A program made the position numbers and the translations under genes. Shown piece by piece: positions 26,642 through 36,346 of a DNA stretch of 64,000 nt. The stretch is taken from contig CAZWQM010000005.1 in NCBI GenBank assembly GCA_964636225.1, positions 1-64,000 of the forward strand, in the 5' to 3' direction. The notes under the pieces were generated by a model that made no database searches, had not been told where the DNA came from, and saw nothing but the letters and a program-made list of their open reading frames with translations. The stretch's first letter is position 1, and the number at the start of each line of letters is the position of its first letter. Origin of the DNA: UBA1858 sp964636225 (GTDB lineage: Bacteria > Pseudomonadota > Gammaproteobacteria > UBA4575).

Positions 26642-28851
26642 CGGCTTACAATTCTCGCCTTATTGATATTATTTTTTATACTGTAGTCATACAAAGGGAA
26701 GCGTATATTTATAGTAGCGCCGCCCTGCTTTTGGTTAGACACTTTTATGGTGCCATTATGCTCTTCTATTATTTTTTTAACTATAGCCAGCCCAAGGCCA
26801 TTTCCTTTTGGCTTGGTCGTCATGTATGGCTCAAAGACCCGACCTAACACATCACCTGAAAAGCCTGGTCCATTATCAACAATTTCTAGACCTGCATATT
26901 TCACATTGGACAAATCAAATGGAAATGTAGCAATATTCAATTCACATATTTTACCTTCAGGCATGGCTTCTATGGCGTTTTTAATCAGGTTATGAATAAC
27001 CTGGCGCAACCTCACAGAATCACCTCTTATTTTTAAAGCATGAGAATCAAGATTCAGGTTTATATTGATATTATTCTGATCACCTTTGTATAACTCTACA
27101 GTATCTAATACCAAACTGTTTATATCTAATGGTGTCGACTCCATATTAGGCATGCGCGCATAATCAGAAAAATCATTCACCATTAATTTCATGGACTCTA
27201 CCTGCTGCACAATGGTGTGTGTTGCTCTGTCTAAAATTTCGGATTGATCTTTTGCCAGATTTGGTAAAAGTTTTCTGCGTAAACGTTCCGCTGAAAGTTG
27301 AATTGGAGTAAGCGGGTTTTTTATTTCATGCGCAAGCCTTCTAGCCACTTCACCCCAGGCAGAGTCTCTTTGCGCTTGCAGCAGTGCTGTCACATCATCA
27401 AACACCAGCACCATCCCTCGTTGTGACTCATCTTCACTGGGCAATTTGACACTGTTACATAAAATAGTTTTTCTACCCTGAGGCGTGAATACTTCAATTT
27501 CGAGTTGCCATTCATTAGAAGACTCTTGCATTTTGTCAGCAACTAATGTGCAAAATTCTCCGAGGAAATTATGTGTCGTACCTATCTGTACAAATTGCTT
27601 GCCAATAAACTGGTTAAGGTTGATATGAAATATTTCACTGGCCGCCGCGTTAATTGTTTTTAACACAAATGAACTATCTACACTTAACACCCCTGAAGAA
27701 AGGTGTTCCAGAATTGTTTCCAGATATGTTCGCTGATTTTCAATGATCCGCTGGTTAATAATGGTGGTGTCACGTGCAACTGTCAGCCGTTCTGTCATTC
27801 GGTTAAACGAAGCCACCAACATGCCCAGATCATCATTTTGACGCACGGGTAATTTTTTATGATATAGCCCGGCTGCCACAGCTTTGGTTCCCTCTGCCAA
27901 TTCCTGAATTGGTGCAACTAATTCTCTTGACCAGTAAAATGCAGCAAATACTGCAAATAGCGCACCCAGCGCCAGTACCAGTGTTAACACAAGTATAAAA
28001 TTTTGTTTTAGTGGCGTTCTTAAATAGATTAATTCGGTATATTGACCAAACGCTGCTTGTACATTATTAGCCAGGTTGCTAATACGTTTCGTAACCGGAT
28101 AAAGAAACTGTAATAATCTTTTTTCTCCTACTGTGCTATTGGTTGGCACAGGATAGACCATACGTACTTGCAGACCAGATGTCGTCGTAGGCTCCAGTCC
28201 GACATAGATTTCTCCTTGTAATACCAGCTGTAATACACTTTCTCCTGGCAGTTGTGGAACAGCTGCACTGGGCTCTGCATTTCCAGAAGCAATGATCTGA
28301 TGGTTTGAATCAAACAGGGCTATTTCCGCTGCACCAGTGCTACCAAGTAAATCGTTAATCAGCAATGTGGAATTAAATGGCTCTGCATCTATAAATTCTT
28401 TAACTAAAGGTTCTGACTGTTGCCGCAAGGTTCGTATATGCAAATCCAGTGATGCACGGCTTAAGTCGACAGCATCCTTTAATGCACTTTCAACTTTCAC
28501 ATCAAACCAGCTGTCCACACCCCGTTCCAGTAACCAGATAGAAAAAGTGTAAACAATGAATACCGGCATACTTGCAGTAATCACAAAAAATAACACCAGC
28601 CGCAAAGTCAGTTTTGCACCGGCCGCCTGCCTACGCAGCCGTTTAACCAGGCGGCCAATATTATGGATAATCAGTCCTATAAAGACAGCCAGCAGCGTAG
28701 CATTGATGGGTAATAGTGAGTTATGCAAACGACCAAAGTACGCGACACTTTGCGTAGCGTCAGCCATCAATAATATGGCCGACACTAAAGCCGCAAACAA
28801 TATGGCCAATAGCCAACGCTCTCGCGACAGTACTTTTCTTACATTGGCCAT
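26638..28851 (-). CDS. ntrY: NtrY-like sensor histidine kinase
   Basis: The protein has about 737 residues from the ATG at 28851 (MANVRKVLSRE). Several N-terminal membrane helices are followed by an extracytoplasmic sensor region. A HAMP linker (LVAPIQELAEGTKAVAAGLY) lies near residue 320, then a PAS domain and the HisKA box LAHEIKNPLTPIQLSAERL (phospho-His). The ATPase has NLIKNAIEAMP, DNGPGF and KGNGLGLAIVKKI. It phosphorylates NtrX. The longer frame from 28878 would overlap DUF4390 by 40 bases; the ATG chosen leaves 13. Known NtrY ties are to nitrogen, redox and envelope signals; the trigger here is unknown. Confidence 0.92.
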   Translation of the reverse strand: MANVRKVLSRERWLLAILFAALVSAILLMADATQSVAYFGRLHNSLLPINATLLAVFIGLIIHNIGRLVKRLRRQAAGAKLTLRLVLFFVITASMPVFIVYTFSIWLLERGVDSWFDVKVESALKDAVDLSRASLDLHIRTLRQQSEPLVKEFIDAEPFNSTLLINDLLGSTGAAEIALFDSNHQIIASGNAEPSAAVPQLPGESVLQLVLQGEIYVGLEPTTTSGLQVRMVYPVPTNSTVGEKRLLQFLYPVTKRISNLANNVQAAFGQYTELIYLRTPLKQNFILVLTLVLALGALFAVFAAFYWSRELVAPIQELAEGTKAVAAGLYHKKLPVRQNDDLGMLVASFNRMTERLTVARDTTIINQRIIENQRTYLETILEHLSSGVLSVDSSFVLKTINAAASEIFHINLNQFIGKQFVQIGTTHNFLGEFCTLVADKMQESSNEWQLEIEVFTPQGRKTILCNSVKLPSEDESQRGMVLVFDDVTALLQAQRDSAWGEVARRLAHEIKNPLTPIQLSAERLRRKLLPNLAKDQSEILDRATHTIVQQVESMKLMVNDFSDYARMPNMESTPLDINSLVLDTVELYKGDQNNININLNLDSHALKIRGDSVRLRQVIHNLIKNAIEAMPEGKICELNIATFPFDLSNVKYAGLEIVDNGPGFSGDVLGRVFEPYMTTKPKGNGLGLAIVKKIIEEHNGTIKVSNQKQGGATINIRFPLYDYSIKNNINKARIVSR

Positions 28852-29396
28852 AGAGTCCACCCGCTCGCAGGACGCCAACTAGACGATACATAACTTTTGA
28901 TGCGTAAAGGTAACGGTAACTCTTCCGTCACCAGTCGAACACGCGCTCGAATATAATATTCGTTTTCGACATTCAGCCCATTGATACTGCCCAGCTCGAC
29001 ATCACGAATACGGCTTAAATAATAAAAAGCCGAGTACAAGTCCGAAAAACTTCTTTCTTTTTCGCTATCTGTTTCGACCAGAATATATTGCTTGGAGAGA
29101 GCGTGATATTTAACACGAAATTCTTTTTGAAGTTTGTTGATAACAGGATCCAGCCAATAGGTGTTGTCCTGTCGAAGTTCTATTTCCAACAGAAATGACA
29201 TCTTTATTCCGTTTCTAAGTGCTTCCTTAATGCGATCATCCAGGGCATATTTCATGTCGCATTCAATAAGGATTTTTTGTTCAACAACCTTGGTGCTCAA
29301 ATCCAGAATATCGATTCCATTGGCTGCATACACAGACGAGGAAAAAATTGTCAGTACGATGACCAGAATACTTCTTTGTGAAATCAGCAGGCGCAT
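28839..29396 (-). CDS. DUF4390 family exported protein
   Basis: The protein has 185 residues with an N-terminal signal peptide (LVIVLTIFSSSVYA). The mature part is strand-rich and matches DUF4390 by its place just upstream of ntrY and by the pattern LSKQYILVETDSEKERSF, then LPLPLRIKSYVSSSWRPASGWT. The family has no defined role, but it almost always precedes ntrY and may be part of its sensing in the periplasm. It overlaps the ntrY start. In many relatives rsmB lies just before this gene; here only 85 bases separate it from fmt. Confidence 0.85.
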   Translation of the reverse strand: MRLLISQRSILVIVLTIFSSSVYAANGIDILDLSTKVVEQKILIECDMKYALDDRIKEALRNGIKMSFLLEIELRQDNTYWLDPVINKLQKEFRVKYHALSKQYILVETDSEKERSFSDLYSAFYYLSRIRDVELGSINGLNVENEYYIRARVRLVTEELPLPLRIKSYVSSSWRPASGWTLWPM

Positions 29397-29481
29397 TATT
29401 TTTTCTCAGCCAAAGGTCGCACTATCTTGCCAAAATTCATTATCCATGTCTTGATTTGCAAGAATAGCTACCGTGCACAAC

Positions 29482-30432
29482 TTAGTTTACCGGTGCCTCA
29501 AATTTTTGATTTTGCAGATCGGTAGAATTCGAAAAGTCCTTCGCCGACATACATTTTCGGCCTTCGGGAACAAGCTCGGTAATTTCCAGGTTTTGACTGC
29601 CTGTTGCCACAGATATGCCGAATTTAGTGAGCCCTATGATACTGCCTGGCAGGCAGTCTGAATGCGTATGTTCACAAATTTTAGTACTTACAATACGTAT
29701 TCGATGTCCATTCAGGTTCGTAAAGGCGCCTGGCCACGGGTGTAAAGCACGAACTTTCCGGTCAATCTGTTCAGCAGTTTCATGCCAGTCAATTAGGCCA
29801 TCGCTCTTTTTTAATTTTGAACAGTAACTCGCCTTAGAAGATATTTGTGGTGTTGGTTTCGATGCTCCCGAACTTACCAGATCAATTGCCGGTAAAATCG
29901 TCTCCGCACCCAGAGCAGCCAATTTATCGTGCAGGGTTTGTGCTGTATCCACTGGCGAAACTGGACAATCCACCTGTAGCCAGATATCTCCTGCATCCAT
30001 CTCTTTATGCATCTGCGTTATTGTGATGCCAGTTTCTCCCTCGCCAGCTAACAAAACCTGCTGAATCGGTGATGCTCCTCGCCAACGGGGTAACAGGGAG
30101 GCATGAATGTTGATACAGCCCAGCCGGGGTAAATTCAACAACGCTTCAGAGAAAATCTGGCCGTATGCGGCGACGACTAATAAATCCAGATGGTGCTTCT
30201 CGATATAATCTAGAACTTCATGCGAGTTCACATTTTCCGGCTGAAATACTTTCACTTTTTCAGAAGTTACCGTCTGCTTGACGGGTGTTTCTATGATTTT
30301 ACGCCCCCGTCCTGATTTTCGGTCTGGCTGGGTAAGCACCATTACAAGGGTATGCTGACTGGCCATAATGGCCTGTAAGGCAGGCACCGCGAACTCAGGA
30401 GTCCCGGCATACGCAATTCGTAGACTTTGCAT
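29482..30432 (-). CDS. fmt: Methionyl-tRNA formyltransferase
   Basis: The protein has 316 residues. It formylates the initiator Met-tRNA with 10-formyltetrahydrofolate. The catalytic region is INIHASLLPRWRGASPIQ near residue 110 and QMHKEMDAGDIW near 140. LRIAYAGTPEFAVPALQ starts the Rossmann-like domain. The C-terminal OB-like domain is present, so the gene is complete. It is downstream of def by 46 bases. The usual next gene, rsmB, is missing. Confidence 0.96.
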   Translation of the reverse strand: MQSLRIAYAGTPEFAVPALQAIMASQHTLVMVLTQPDRKSGRGRKIIETPVKQTVTSEKVKVFQPENVNSHEVLDYIEKHHLDLLVVAAYGQIFSEALLNLPRLGCINIHASLLPRWRGASPIQQVLLAGEGETGITITQMHKEMDAGDIWLQVDCPVSPVDTAQTLHDKLAALGAETILPAIDLVSSGASKPTPQISSKASYCSKLKKSDGLIDWHETAEQIDRKVRALHPWPGAFTNLNGHRIRIVSTKICEHTHSDCLPGSIIGLTKFGISVATGSQNLEITELVPEGRKCMSAKDFSNSTDLQNQKFEAPVN

Positions 30433-30478
30433 AACTTGACCGTTGTATACTTTAGAATTCGCTAGCTAAATTAAAGGG

Positions 30479-31015
30479 TTAGATGGCGTTAGGTTTGGAA
30501 ACGGCCCCGGCCACATCTCCGGATTTTTCCATCTTGACCAGCTTTTTCTTGATCCGTTGTCGTTTTAGGGGTGACAGATAATCAACAAATAATTTGCCCT
30601 GCAGATGGTCCATTTCATGCTGAATACATACTGCCAGCAGACCGTCGGCTTCCAATTTGATTTCCTCACCATTCTCATTAAGTGCCTGAATTGTAACTGT
30701 TTCTGCCCTTTTAACATTTTCATAAAAACCAGGGACCGAAAGACATCCTTCCGGCATTTCTTCCGCACCTTGAGATTCAAGAATGACCGGATTTATCAGG
30801 CATATTGGCTGATCTTTCTGCTCGGAAACATCAATTACGATCACCTGTAATTGAATATTCACCTGAGTGGCCGCGAGTCCGATTCCGGGTGCCTGATACA
30901 TCGTTTCAAACATGTCCTTCACCATTTGTCGCACTTGATCGTCCACCTGAGTAACTGGAAGGGCTTTAAGTCTTAAACGCGGATCAGGAAAGTGTAATAT
31001 TTCAAGCAGTGCCAT
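30479..31015 (-). CDS. def: Peptide deformylase
   Basis: The protein has 178 residues and is a metalloprotease that removes the formyl group from new proteins. All three motifs are present: PGIGLAATQV, EGCLSVPG with the metal-binding Cys, and QHEMDHLQG with the His pair and catalytic Glu. It is transcribed with fmt on the minus strand and divergent from lysM, 105 bases away, which probably holds both promoters. Confidence 0.97.
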   Translation of the reverse strand: MALLEILHFPDPRLRLKALPVTQVDDQVRQMVKDMFETMYQAPGIGLAATQVNIQLQVIVIDVSEQKDQPICLINPVILESQGAEEMPEGCLSVPGFYENVKRAETVTIQALNENGEEIKLEADGLLAVCIQHEMDHLQGKLFVDYLSPLKRQRIKKKLVKMEKSGDVAGAVSKPNAI

Positions 31016-31120
31016 TGAGTTATTTAAGTTGATTAAAAAAGTTTCACTTTGTTATTGATTTTCTTAGGTCTACATTTCGGCCTTAACTAACGCGAATATT
31101 TTAAACCATCGTAAAGTCCA

Positions 31121-32332
31121 ATGCGCAAAAATCTTATTAGCTTTCATTTTGTGTCGATTATTGTCTGTAGCCTGTTATTTTTAATATCTGGATGTAGCAC
31201 AACATCTAATGAACCAGAAATGATGGATTCTTCTGAAACAATGGCGGAAGAAACCATGGAAATGGAAAGTGATACCCCAACTGTCTATGAGGTAGATAGC
31301 GCTGAAGATATTGACGTCCAGGCTTTACCAACCTCACCGGAAGACAATCAGGTCACGCTTAAAGCTTCGGCGCCTGAACAATATGTTGTCAGAGAAGGCG
31401 ATACTCTGTGGGATTTATCCAATAAATTTCTTAACCAGCCATGGTATTGGCCTGAAATCTGGTACATGAATCCACAGGTTCAAAACCCTCATCTTATCTA
31501 TCCGGGTGATGTCATTAATGTATTTTACGTAGGCGGGAAACCTTATATTACGGTCAATGGAGAAAACCACGTCTCAGGTATCGAGCGTCTTTCACCTGTT
31601 ATGCGCGGAGAGCCAATTGAGGCAACCAAGAAAATCATTCCTATTCAAGCCATTGAACAATTTTTAACCCGCCCTTTGGTGGTAGGCGTCGAAGAACTGG
31701 AGTCATCACCCTACATTGTCGCTTCCAGAGATGATCGGCTGATATACGGATCCAGCGATACCGTCTACCTGCGTGACTCTTCCGGGTTAGAGGAGGAAGG
31801 CTTATTCAGTGTTTACCGTCCAGGCAATGCGCTTAAAGACCCGGACACACAGGAAATACTCGGCTACGAAGCAATTTACGTGGGCGATGGCAGGCTGACC
31901 AAAGCAGGCGACCCGGCGACACTTTATCTGACCAGTGCCAAACGAGAAATTTTTCGCGGTGACCGTATACTTCAAGCCAATAATGAAGAAGTCAATAGCG
32001 ACTTTCTTCCGCATTCTCCTGATCTGGAAATGAATGGACGTGTCATCTACTTATACGATGCCATTACACAGGTAGGCGCTTATCAAATTGTTGCAACCAA
32101 CCTGGGTAAAAATCACGGTCTGGAGAAAGGCCATGTGCTGACAATCAACAAGGCAGGTCGTCTTGTAACTGATGATCTCGCCAAAAAAGGTCAGGACAAG
32201 AACGTGATGTTGCCCAATGAACCTTCTGCCGATGCCATTGTTTTCCGTGTTTTTGACAACTTAAGCTACCTTTTCATCATGGACGCCAATCGTCCGGTCA
32301 GAGAAGGCGATCTGGTAAATTCGCCCAAATAA
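31121..32332 (+). CDS. LysM-domain lipoprotein
   Basis: The protein has 403 residues. The N-terminal signal ends LFLISGCSTT, a lipobox, so it is anchored as a lipoprotein. An acidic Met/Glu-rich stretch follows. One LysM domain spans about residues 88-136 (YVVREGDTLWDLSNKFLNQP, ending LIYPGDVINVF). The rest is strand-rich and conserved in proteins that lie just before dprA. LysM binds peptidoglycan, so the protein probably sits at the cell wall. It precedes the dprA remnant by 120 bases. Confidence 0.85.
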   Translation: MRKNLISFHFVSIIVCSLLFLISGCSTTSNEPEMMDSSETMAEETMEMESDTPTVYEVDSAEDIDVQALPTSPEDNQVTLKASAPEQYVVREGDTLWDLSNKFLNQPWYWPEIWYMNPQVQNPHLIYPGDVINVFYVGGKPYITVNGENHVSGIERLSPVMRGEPIEATKKIIPIQAIEQFLTRPLVVGVEELESSPYIVASRDDRLIYGSSDTVYLRDSSGLEEEGLFSVYRPGNALKDPDTQEILGYEAIYVGDGRLTKAGDPATLYLTSAKREIFRGDRILQANNEEVNSDFLPHSPDLEMNGRVIYLYDAITQVGAYQIVATNLGKNHGLEKGHVLTINKAGRLVTDDLAKKGQDKNVMLPNEPSADAIVFRVFDNLSYLFIMDANRPVREGDLVNSPK

Positions 32333-32452
32333 ATCCAACTTTCTCTACACAGCGAGATATTTTAAGCCATATTGTGCGTTAGCTGCTTTCCTCGAGAAGG
32401 CCGCTTACAGTAACTTCTTCTGCCATGACCGCATCGTGGAAGAGGTGACAGA

Positions 32453-32918
32453 ATGGATAATTTGCATGCCTGGTTAAGACTTTGGCATATTCCCAGTATC
32501 GGCCCCAAGTCATTTAATTTCCTGTTGGGCAAGTTTCCACAGATTGCGGATTTATTCACTGCTACAGTTCGCGAACTTGAGCGACAAGGGGTGCCGCCAA
32601 GAATCATAAGTGAGATCAAGGCAGTTCCAGCTGATTCAGGAAGGGGCCAAATTAACATTTCGTTTTGAAGATATTTTATCAGAGCTTCCTGAATTGCCGA
32701 ATTTGCTTGAATCGGAACGCAATGACTCAAATGAACAACCACATCAAAATAGTAACGCCTACAACCTCGTCGACTGTCTGGACTACACACCAACAACGAT
32801 TGAGCGAATTATTGAAAAAAGTGGATTGACCCCGGAACAAGTTTCCTCCATGCTGATCGAGGTTGAAATTAGCGGCCAGGTAGTTTCGGACGCTTATGGG
32901 CACTATACCCGCATATAG
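32453..32918 (+). pseudogene. dprA: dprA remnant: core deleted and frameshifted
   Basis: The N-terminal part is a DprA SAM/HhH region (LRLWHIPSIGPKSFNFLL, residues 1-55). It then joins, with a change of frame near 32615-32630, to FQLIQEGAKLTFRFEDILSEL and the C-terminal winged-helix domain (YTPTTIERIIEKSGLTPEQV), ending in TAG at 32916. The Rossmann-fold core that binds single-stranded DNA and loads RecA (about 200 residues) is gone. DprA protects incoming DNA in natural transformation. Position between lysM and smg is the usual one. A functional DprA cannot come from this locus. Confidence 0.9.
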
Positions 32919-32937
32919 CAACAGGTTTTTATAGTAA

Positions 32938-33411
32938 ATGAAAGAAAATGTTCTTGATGTCTTGACCTACATGTTCGAAAGCTACTTCGAGGAAGCGGAC
33001 GCCGTGTTTAATCGTGAGACGTTACTTGAAGAATTAGTCGAAATAGGCTTTGACCATGGTGATGTAGAAAAAGCCTTTAACTGGCTTGCTGACCTGCCAA
33101 CCTCTAATGATGACCTGGAAATAAAATCTCCCGGACATGAATCGATGCGTGTATATAATTCATTGGAATTGAAAAAACTTGATCTGGACTGTCAGGGTTA
33201 CCTGTTAGAACTGGAGCAAATAGGCATATTAACCACTGCAAGTCGAGAACTCGTGATTGACAGAGTCATGGCGCTGGAAACCGATGCAATTGACATCGAG
33301 CAGTTAAGATGGGTCTGTTTAATTGTGCTATATAATCTTTCGGGTACCGATCTTCCCTACAATTGGTTAGAAGATATCATTATGGATTCATCCTCCTCAC
33401 ATATTCATTAG
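32938..33411 (+). CDS. smg: Smg / DUF494 family protein
   Basis: The protein has 157 residues, acidic and mainly helical. The motifs MFESYFEEAD, LVEIGFDHGDVEKAFNWLADL and RVYNSLELKKLDLDCQGYLL match the Smg (DUF494) family. Smg is nearly always encoded between dprA and topA in Gammaproteobacteria; its biochemical role is unknown. It starts 19 bases after the dprA remnant, so it survived that gene's decay, and precedes topA by 37 bases. Confidence 0.92.
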   Translation: MKENVLDVLTYMFESYFEEADAVFNRETLLEELVEIGFDHGDVEKAFNWLADLPTSNDDLEIKSPGHESMRVYNSLELKKLDLDCQGYLLELEQIGILTTASRELVIDRVMALETDAIDIEQLRWVCLIVLYNLSGTDLPYNWLEDIIMDSSSSHIH

Positions 33412-33448
33412 CTGTACAAAAAGAATTTTTTACTTCTGTAGTTTCTAG

Positions 33449-35773
33449 ATGGGTAAGAACCTGGTTATCGTCGAGTCGCCGGCTAAAGCCAAGACGATCG
33501 AAAAATATTTAGGCAAAGATTTCAGCGTGTTGGCTTCCTATGGACACGTGCGTGATCTAGTGCCTAAAGAAGGTGCTGTGGATCCCGAAAATCATTTTGC
33601 GATGAAATATCAACTCATCGAGCGTAATGAAAAGCATGTTTCCGCCATCAGCAAGGCATTAAAAAAGTCCGATGCTTTATATCTGGCTACCGACCCCGAC
33701 CGCGAAGGTGAAGCCATTTCCTGGCATTTATATGAGCTTTTGAAAGAAAGGGGTCTGTTGGATAACAAGCAAGTCCACCGTGTGGTATTTCATGAGATTA
33801 CCAAGTCTGCGGTACAGGAGGCCATTGACCATCCTCGAAATCTGGCCAATGAACTGGTCTATGCACAACAGGCCAGGCGCGCACTTGATTATCTGGTCGG
33901 ATTTAATCTTTCTCCTTTGCTATGGAAAAAGATCAAGCGCGGCTTATCGGCCGGTCGCGTACAAAGCCCGGCATTAAGGCTGCTTTGTGAACGCGAAGAC
34001 GAAATAGAAAAATTTGTCGCTCAGGAATACTGGACCATTGAAGCCGATTGTCAAAAGGAAGAACAACTCTTTCAAGCCAAGCTGACACATTATAAAAAAG
34101 ACAAGCTGGATCAGTTTGATATCAACACTGAGAAAAAGGCGCAGGCAACGTATAAAGCACTAACAAAAGCCGCCGATGGAAAATTGCTTGTTGGCAATGT
34201 AGATAAAAAAGAACGGCGTCGAAATCCAACAGCGCCATTTATTACCTCCACTATGCAACAGGAAGCGATTCGCAAATTGCGCTTTTCCGCACAGAAAGCC
34301 ATGCGTACTGCACAGCAGTTATATGAAGGCATCGACCTAGGCTCAGGGCCAGTGGGTTTGATCACTTACATGCGTACCGACTCGGTGGTGCTGGCTCAAG
34401 AAGCGGTTGAGGAAATACGCGGCCTGATTCTCGAGCGATATGGAAAAGATTCTCTCCCCGAAACACCGCCTGTATATAAAACAAAATCCAAAAATGCTCA
34501 GGAAGCGCATGAAGCGATCAGGCCTACTTCTGTTATGCGCATACCCGAAGACATCAAGGAATTCCTGACTGGTGAACAGTTTAAGTTATATGATTTGATT
34601 TGGAAGCGTACTGTCGCAAGTCAGATGACTCATGCCACTTTAAACACGGTCGCGGTAGGACTTGAATGTGGGAGTAAAGACAATATATTCCGCGCGCTTG
34701 GATCCTCTATTAAAGATCCAGGCTTTATGGTGGTGTATCAGGAAGGCGAAGACGACAATGCTCCGGATTCCGGAGATGAAAAAATGCTTCCAGCTATGGA
34801 AGTCGGTGACCAAATAACCCTGCAAGAAATTCGTTGCGAACAGCACTTTACAGAGCCTCCGCCACGTTTCACCGAAGCCAGCTTAGTTAAAGCATTGGAA
34901 GAATACGGCATTGGTCGTCCGTCGACTTACGCCTCTATTATTTCAACTATTCAGAATAGAGAATATGCAGAAATAGAAAATCGACGCTTTTTCCCAACTG
35001 ATATTGGTCGACTGGTAACACGCTTTTTGACCAAACATTTCACCCAGTATGTAGATTATGATTTCACTGCACACCTGGAAGATGAGCTGGATGAAATTTC
35101 ACGGGGAGAAAAAGATTGGGTTCCAGTGATGGAGTCTTTCTGGAAGCCATTTGATGAGCTAGTTAAAGACAAGGAAGTTTCTGTCTCTCGAGAAGAAGCG
35201 GTGGAAGCGCGCGAGCTCGGAATGCATCCTAAATCAGGTAAACCTGTCAGTGTACGTATGGGTCGTTATGGACCTTTTGTTCAAATCGGTACCAAAGATG
35301 ATGAAGAAAAGCCCCAGTTTGCCGGTTTACGGCCGGGGCAGAAAATGGATTCCGTTACACTTGAAGATGCGCTGGAGCTATTCAAATTACCGCGTGAGTT
35401 AGGTGAGACAGAAGAGGGTGAAAAAATCTCCGCCAACTTTGGCCGCTTCGGACCCTATGTTAAGTATGGAAGCAAATATGCCTCTATAAAAGGTGAAGAT
35501 CCGCATACCATCACGCTTGAGCAAGCATTGGAATTTATGGCTATCAAAAAACAGGAAGATGCCAACAAGTTTATTAAAGAGTTCGAGGAAGAAGGTATAC
35601 AGGTGCTGAATGGCCGTTACGGCCCTTATGTGACTGATGGCAAGAAAAATGCCAAGATCCCCAAAGACGTTGAGCCAGACTCATTGACGCTTGAGCAATG
35701 TAAAGAAATGATTGCCAAGGCACCTGTTAGAAAAGCACGACGCAAAACAGTAAAAAAGAAAAAATCTTCCTAA
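33449..35773 (+). CDS. topA: DNA topoisomerase I
   Basis: The protein has 774 residues and is a type IA topoisomerase that relaxes negative supercoils. The TOPRIM domain starts KNLVIVESPAKAKTIEKYLG and has ATDPDREGEAISWH near residue 75. The catalytic Tyr lies in LITYMRTDSVVL near 306. EGIGRPSTYASIISTI is near 490. It lacks the Cys4 zinc ribbons of the E. coli enzyme. Instead the end has three glycine-tyrosine repeats (GRYGPFVQIG, GRFGPYVKYG, GRYGPYVTDG) and a Lys-rich tail. This is the zinc-free C-terminal type known from several Gammaproteobacteria. Intact. Confidence 0.97.
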   Translation: MGKNLVIVESPAKAKTIEKYLGKDFSVLASYGHVRDLVPKEGAVDPENHFAMKYQLIERNEKHVSAISKALKKSDALYLATDPDREGEAISWHLYELLKERGLLDNKQVHRVVFHEITKSAVQEAIDHPRNLANELVYAQQARRALDYLVGFNLSPLLWKKIKRGLSAGRVQSPALRLLCEREDEIEKFVAQEYWTIEADCQKEEQLFQAKLTHYKKDKLDQFDINTEKKAQATYKALTKAADGKLLVGNVDKKERRRNPTAPFITSTMQQEAIRKLRFSAQKAMRTAQQLYEGIDLGSGPVGLITYMRTDSVVLAQEAVEEIRGLILERYGKDSLPETPPVYKTKSKNAQEAHEAIRPTSVMRIPEDIKEFLTGEQFKLYDLIWKRTVASQMTHATLNTVAVGLECGSKDNIFRALGSSIKDPGFMVVYQEGEDDNAPDSGDEKMLPAMEVGDQITLQEIRCEQHFTEPPPRFTEASLVKALEEYGIGRPSTYASIISTIQNREYAEIENRRFFPTDIGRLVTRFLTKHFTQYVDYDFTAHLEDELDEISRGEKDWVPVMESFWKPFDELVKDKEVSVSREEAVEARELGMHPKSGKPVSVRMGRYGPFVQIGTKDDEEKPQFAGLRPGQKMDSVTLEDALELFKLPRELGETEEGEKISANFGRFGPYVKYGSKYASIKGEDPHTITLEQALEFMAIKKQEDANKFIKEFEEEGIQVLNGRYGPYVTDGKKNAKIPKDVEPDSLTLEQCKEMIAKAPVRKARRKTVKKKKSS

Positions 35774-35794
35774 GCAAATGGTGGGTATGTTTAG

Positions 35795-36337
35795 ATGACT
35801 CTTTCAGCTCAAGCCGCAGCCTTTGTTTTAAAACATCAGGGTATCATTGCTCACCAGACTGACACCGTGCTGGGTCTTGCCTGTCTCCCAACAGATAAAT
35901 TACTACGACGTTTGTGTCGAATTAAGCAGCGTGATCTGAAAAAAAGTTTTATTTTGCTCGCTTCATCTATTTCCCAATTAAGTCCCTATGTTCAGCTTGA
36001 ACAAAAACACTTAGACACTTTATCAATGGCGACAAATCAACCTACCACATGGCTCGTTCCTGCTAATCATGATGCTCCCCAGTTGTTAATTGGTAATACC
36101 AACAAAATAGCCATTCGTATATCACATCATACTGGTGTGAAGCCCATCTGTGATGAAGTAGGTGCGATTGCTTCCACCAGTGCCAACATTGCCGGACAGA
36201 AAATTTGTGACAACTTGCTACACGTCCGCCAGCTCTTTGGACCAGACATCGATTACATTGATCCTCATCAAGCACCTGGCGCTGGAAAATCAAGTAGTAT
36301 TATCGATCTTGACACTGGCAATGTAATACGCAGGTAA
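35795..36337 (+). CDS. tsaC: Threonylcarbamoyl-AMP synthase (YrdC/TsaC)
   Basis: The protein has 180 residues and a single Sua5/YciO/YrdC domain. It makes threonylcarbamoyl-AMP from threonine, bicarbonate and ATP for the t6A modification of tRNA. GIIAHQTDTVLGLACLP forms the substrate pocket (family pattern is YPTxTxYGLG; here Pro is replaced by Gln), then KQRDLKKSFILL and AIASTSANIAGQ near residue 125. It lies 21 bases after topA and 9 before hemF, in the usual topA-tsaC-hemF order. Confidence 0.94.
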   Translation: MTLSAQAAAFVLKHQGIIAHQTDTVLGLACLPTDKLLRRLCRIKQRDLKKSFILLASSISQLSPYVQLEQKHLDTLSMATNQPTTWLVPANHDAPQLLIGNTNKIAIRISHHTGVKPICDEVGAIASTSANIAGQKICDNLLHVRQLFGPDIDYIDPHQAPGAGKSSSIIDLDTGNVIRR

Positions 36338-36346
36338 AATAATAAT

